64,000 bases of DNA from Flaccisagitta enflata (Eukaryota > Chaetognatha > Sagittoidea > Aphragmophora), in the NCBI GenBank assembly GCA_965153355.1, contig OZ231126.1, positions 74,524,001-74,588,000 of the forward strand, read 5' to 3'. Positions 61,798 to 64,000 of the stretch are shown here, piece by piece (the first letter of the stretch is position 1; each line of letters begins with the position of its first letter). Position numbers and translations under genes: made by a program. The notes below the pieces were generated by a model. It made no database searches and was not told where the DNA came from. It saw nothing but the letters and a program-made list of their open reading frames with translations.

Positions 61798-62585
61798 CTG
61801 ACAAATTAAAAGACAAAATGACAAAATGACACATCCATCCACATCGTAAGACTGTCAAAAGACAAGATGACAAAAATGACATCGCCATCCACGTCGTAAG
61901 ACTGACAAAAGACAAAATGACATCGCCATCCACGTCGTAAGACTGACAAAAGACAAAATGACAAAATGACATCGCCATCCATGTTGTAAGACTGACAAAA
62001 GACAAAAATGACATCGCTATCCACGTTGTAAGACTGACAAAACAAAAAATGACAAAAATGACATAATGACATCGCCATCCACGTTGTAAGACTGACAAAT
62101 GATAAAATGACAAAGATGACATCAGGGTCCGGCAAAATTTTTTGATTTTTCAGTGGCCTGCTGCCTATAATAGAATTGAATATTTTTCAAACGTTTTTGA
62201 TACATTCTAGGGTCAGAATTACAAATTTATCTAAAATCCAACTAATTGGAAACTCTGAAAAACAAAATTTTAATATTCAGATTAGATTTTTTTCTATATA
62301 TTTTCATAAAAAAATCATCATATTTTTCTTTCCTGACTACAAAAATAGCTTGCTGCCTACAAGCAATGCTCGCATGCTCGGGCACTTTGACTGACATGAG
62401 ACAAAATGACAAAATTGATAAAATGACATCGCCTTCTTCGTTGTGAGACTGACAAAAGACAAAATGACAAAAATGACAAAATGACATCGCCATCTACATC
62501 GTAAGACTGACAAAGGACAAAATGACAAAAATGACATCTCCATCCACGTCATAAGACTGACAAAATGACAAAAATGACATCTTCA
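61798..62585 (-). repeat. Tandem array of the EF-hand exon acceptor
   Basis: Nine extra copies of TTTTGTCAG plus the exon start TCTTACGACGTGGATGGCGA, at about 61852, 61901, 61941, 61991, 62032, 62091, 62447, 62507 and 62557, spaced 40-60 bp by TGTCATTTTGTCATTTTG. A 275-bp unrelated stretch interrupts it (about 62121-62395). The copies lose the exon frame after GDGV. Confidence 0.92.
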
Positions 62586-62586
62586 T

Positions 62587-64000
62587 CCGCGCACTGTGCC
62601 GTATCTCTACAAAAAGTGAACACAGGGCCAACTTTGGGGGGTCAAAAATTGATATTGAGAAATATGCATAAACATTGATTTAGAGGGCGAGGAAAAACGT
62701 AAACTAAGACCAAACCAATATTTATGGACATTTTTTGGCGCTACAGTGACGTCACGACCCTCTCAAAGTCAAAAATCAATGAATTTTTTTAAGGAAAAAT
62801 GGACTGTTTTTTGTTGAGAGATATGGATGAAAAAATAGTCACTGTGGCTCTAAAAATTGTGTTTTTGACATGCGGATTTTTTTGCTGGTTAGCTCTTGAG
62901 CACCTTTATCGATGTGAGGAAAAAAAATTTGGATATAGGTTTTGAATTTTTGGGCAAAAATTGAAAAAATTCAAATTTTAGGGTTTTTTTGTCTCAAAAT
63001 GTAAAATAAGTAGTTCTGAAACTCATATAGCCCCAGAAAGTCCCAGAATTTTTTTTGCAGAATTTGATACCCCTATTAGTGTACAATCAGGGACCAGTGT
63101 TGATTTGTCTGGTTCCTGGCGGTCCTTCAGCCATTTTTGACCATTTTTAGCAACATACGAAAAATGTTATTTTTGGTAAAAAAACAAATCAAATTATCTC
63201 TTAACAAAATTGACTGAGGATGTCAATTTTTGGCACGAGACTATGTCTCTACATTATGTTTGATGTCTTGGATCCAAATTTTGCAGTCAATTTGCTGACC
63301 GGCCTAACTACCCTACGGACAAGAAATTTGAAAAATGGGTATAAACTGGTCAAAAATTTTCAAATAAAGCTGAAAAGTTGCATACAGGTGGATTTTGACC
63401 TGTGAAATTATTTGCTTTTGTTTAAATGTGAGTGGGACGCATTCTAAGTGCCTAAAAGTGGCCTAATTTTTGATGAAAAAATGGCAAAATTGGTCAAAAT
63501 TTGAAAATCTGAAATTTCAGGGTTTGGACCCCATCAAAGAGACTCATTTACATCAAAAACAATTGATTTGCTCATTTTTCTAGATTTGGAGTCAATTTTT
63601 GGCCTTTTTGAGCCATTTTTGGCAAAAAATGGCCTAAAATGGCCAAAATCAGCATTTTCTTTATACTGATCGGTGTTATTTTTTGCCAATCTCACTCATT
63701 CCACTTGAAACTAGGAAAAACATACTCATTAGGACCTTTAAAAACTTACATTGGGGCCATTACAGGCCAAAAACAGGCCAAAAACGGTCTAAAATGGCCA
63801 AAATCAGCATTTTCTTCAACCTGATCGTTTTTATTCAGAATTTTTTTGCCAATCTCACTCATTCCACTTAGAACTAGGAATAGTATACTCACTAGGACCT
63901 TTAAAAACTTATACCGGGGCCATTACAGGCAAAAAACAGGCCAAAAACGGCCTAAAATAGCCAAAATCAGCATTTTCTTCAAACTGATCATTGTTATTTG
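62587..64000 (+). repeat. Long dispersed repeat, copy 2
   Basis: Matches 40825-42700 without the 597-bp MITE. From about 63590 it enters the 165-bp tandem units and runs off the window. Confidence 0.9.

Overview
The window is nuclear DNA of an intron-bearing eukaryote, most likely an animal or a close unicellular relative (Holozoa). The basis is a spliced actin gene with an animal-like acidic start (MCDDD) and a KCF end, a recognisable histone H2B core, a LINE-type reverse transcriptase, hAT-like elements with 8-bp target duplications, TA-target inverted-repeat elements, and a very high load of dinucleotide and tetranucleotide microsatellites. I could not name the species. There is no sign of bacterial operons, rRNA, tRNA or CRISPR.

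Genes are sparse. (1) A complete actin gene lies on the minus strand (31705 to 18507). It has seven coding exons, 1137 nt in all, giving 378 codons plus stop, and a 10.5-kb first intron full of transposons; a TATA box lies about 130 bp upstream of its ATG. (2) On the minus strand at 61797-57726, two exons join in phase to give an EF-hand protein whose last exon runs without a stop into a histone H2B fold. This is an apparent EF-hand/H2B fusion; its 5' exons lie beyond the window. (3) One plus-strand exon (16171-16411) encodes a single-pass membrane segment. (4) Two decayed coding regions are present: a LINE reverse transcriptase (5603-6930) and an unidentified transposon-like protein (7860-9240).

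The rest is repeats. Left part (1-18500): minisatellites, the LINE fragment, two nested inverted-repeat elements, and several copies of a short dispersed element. Middle (18500-31700): actin and its intron cargo. 32000-57400: a patchwork of dispersed elements, including a 3.4-kb foldback element inserted in the terminal palindrome of another element, a 2.1-kb satellite-bearing element, a hAT element, and long direct repeats (40825-43260, seen again at 62587-64000). Right part (57400-62600): the fusion gene with a tandem array at each readable exon edge.

Two patterns stand out. First, the dispersed element starts with AACAAGGCC (or ACAAGTGACGCGGGG) and ends in a short hairpin followed by AAAAA. 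The hairpin word differs between copies, changes on both arms together, and recurs near the head of the same copy. Second, tandem arrays in this window are built from exon edges that include the splice site: the actin exon 1 donor, the EF-hand exon acceptor, and the last-exon acceptor of the fusion gene. A fourth array repeats the fusion gene's 3' coding end. All coordinates were read by eye, without alignment software.
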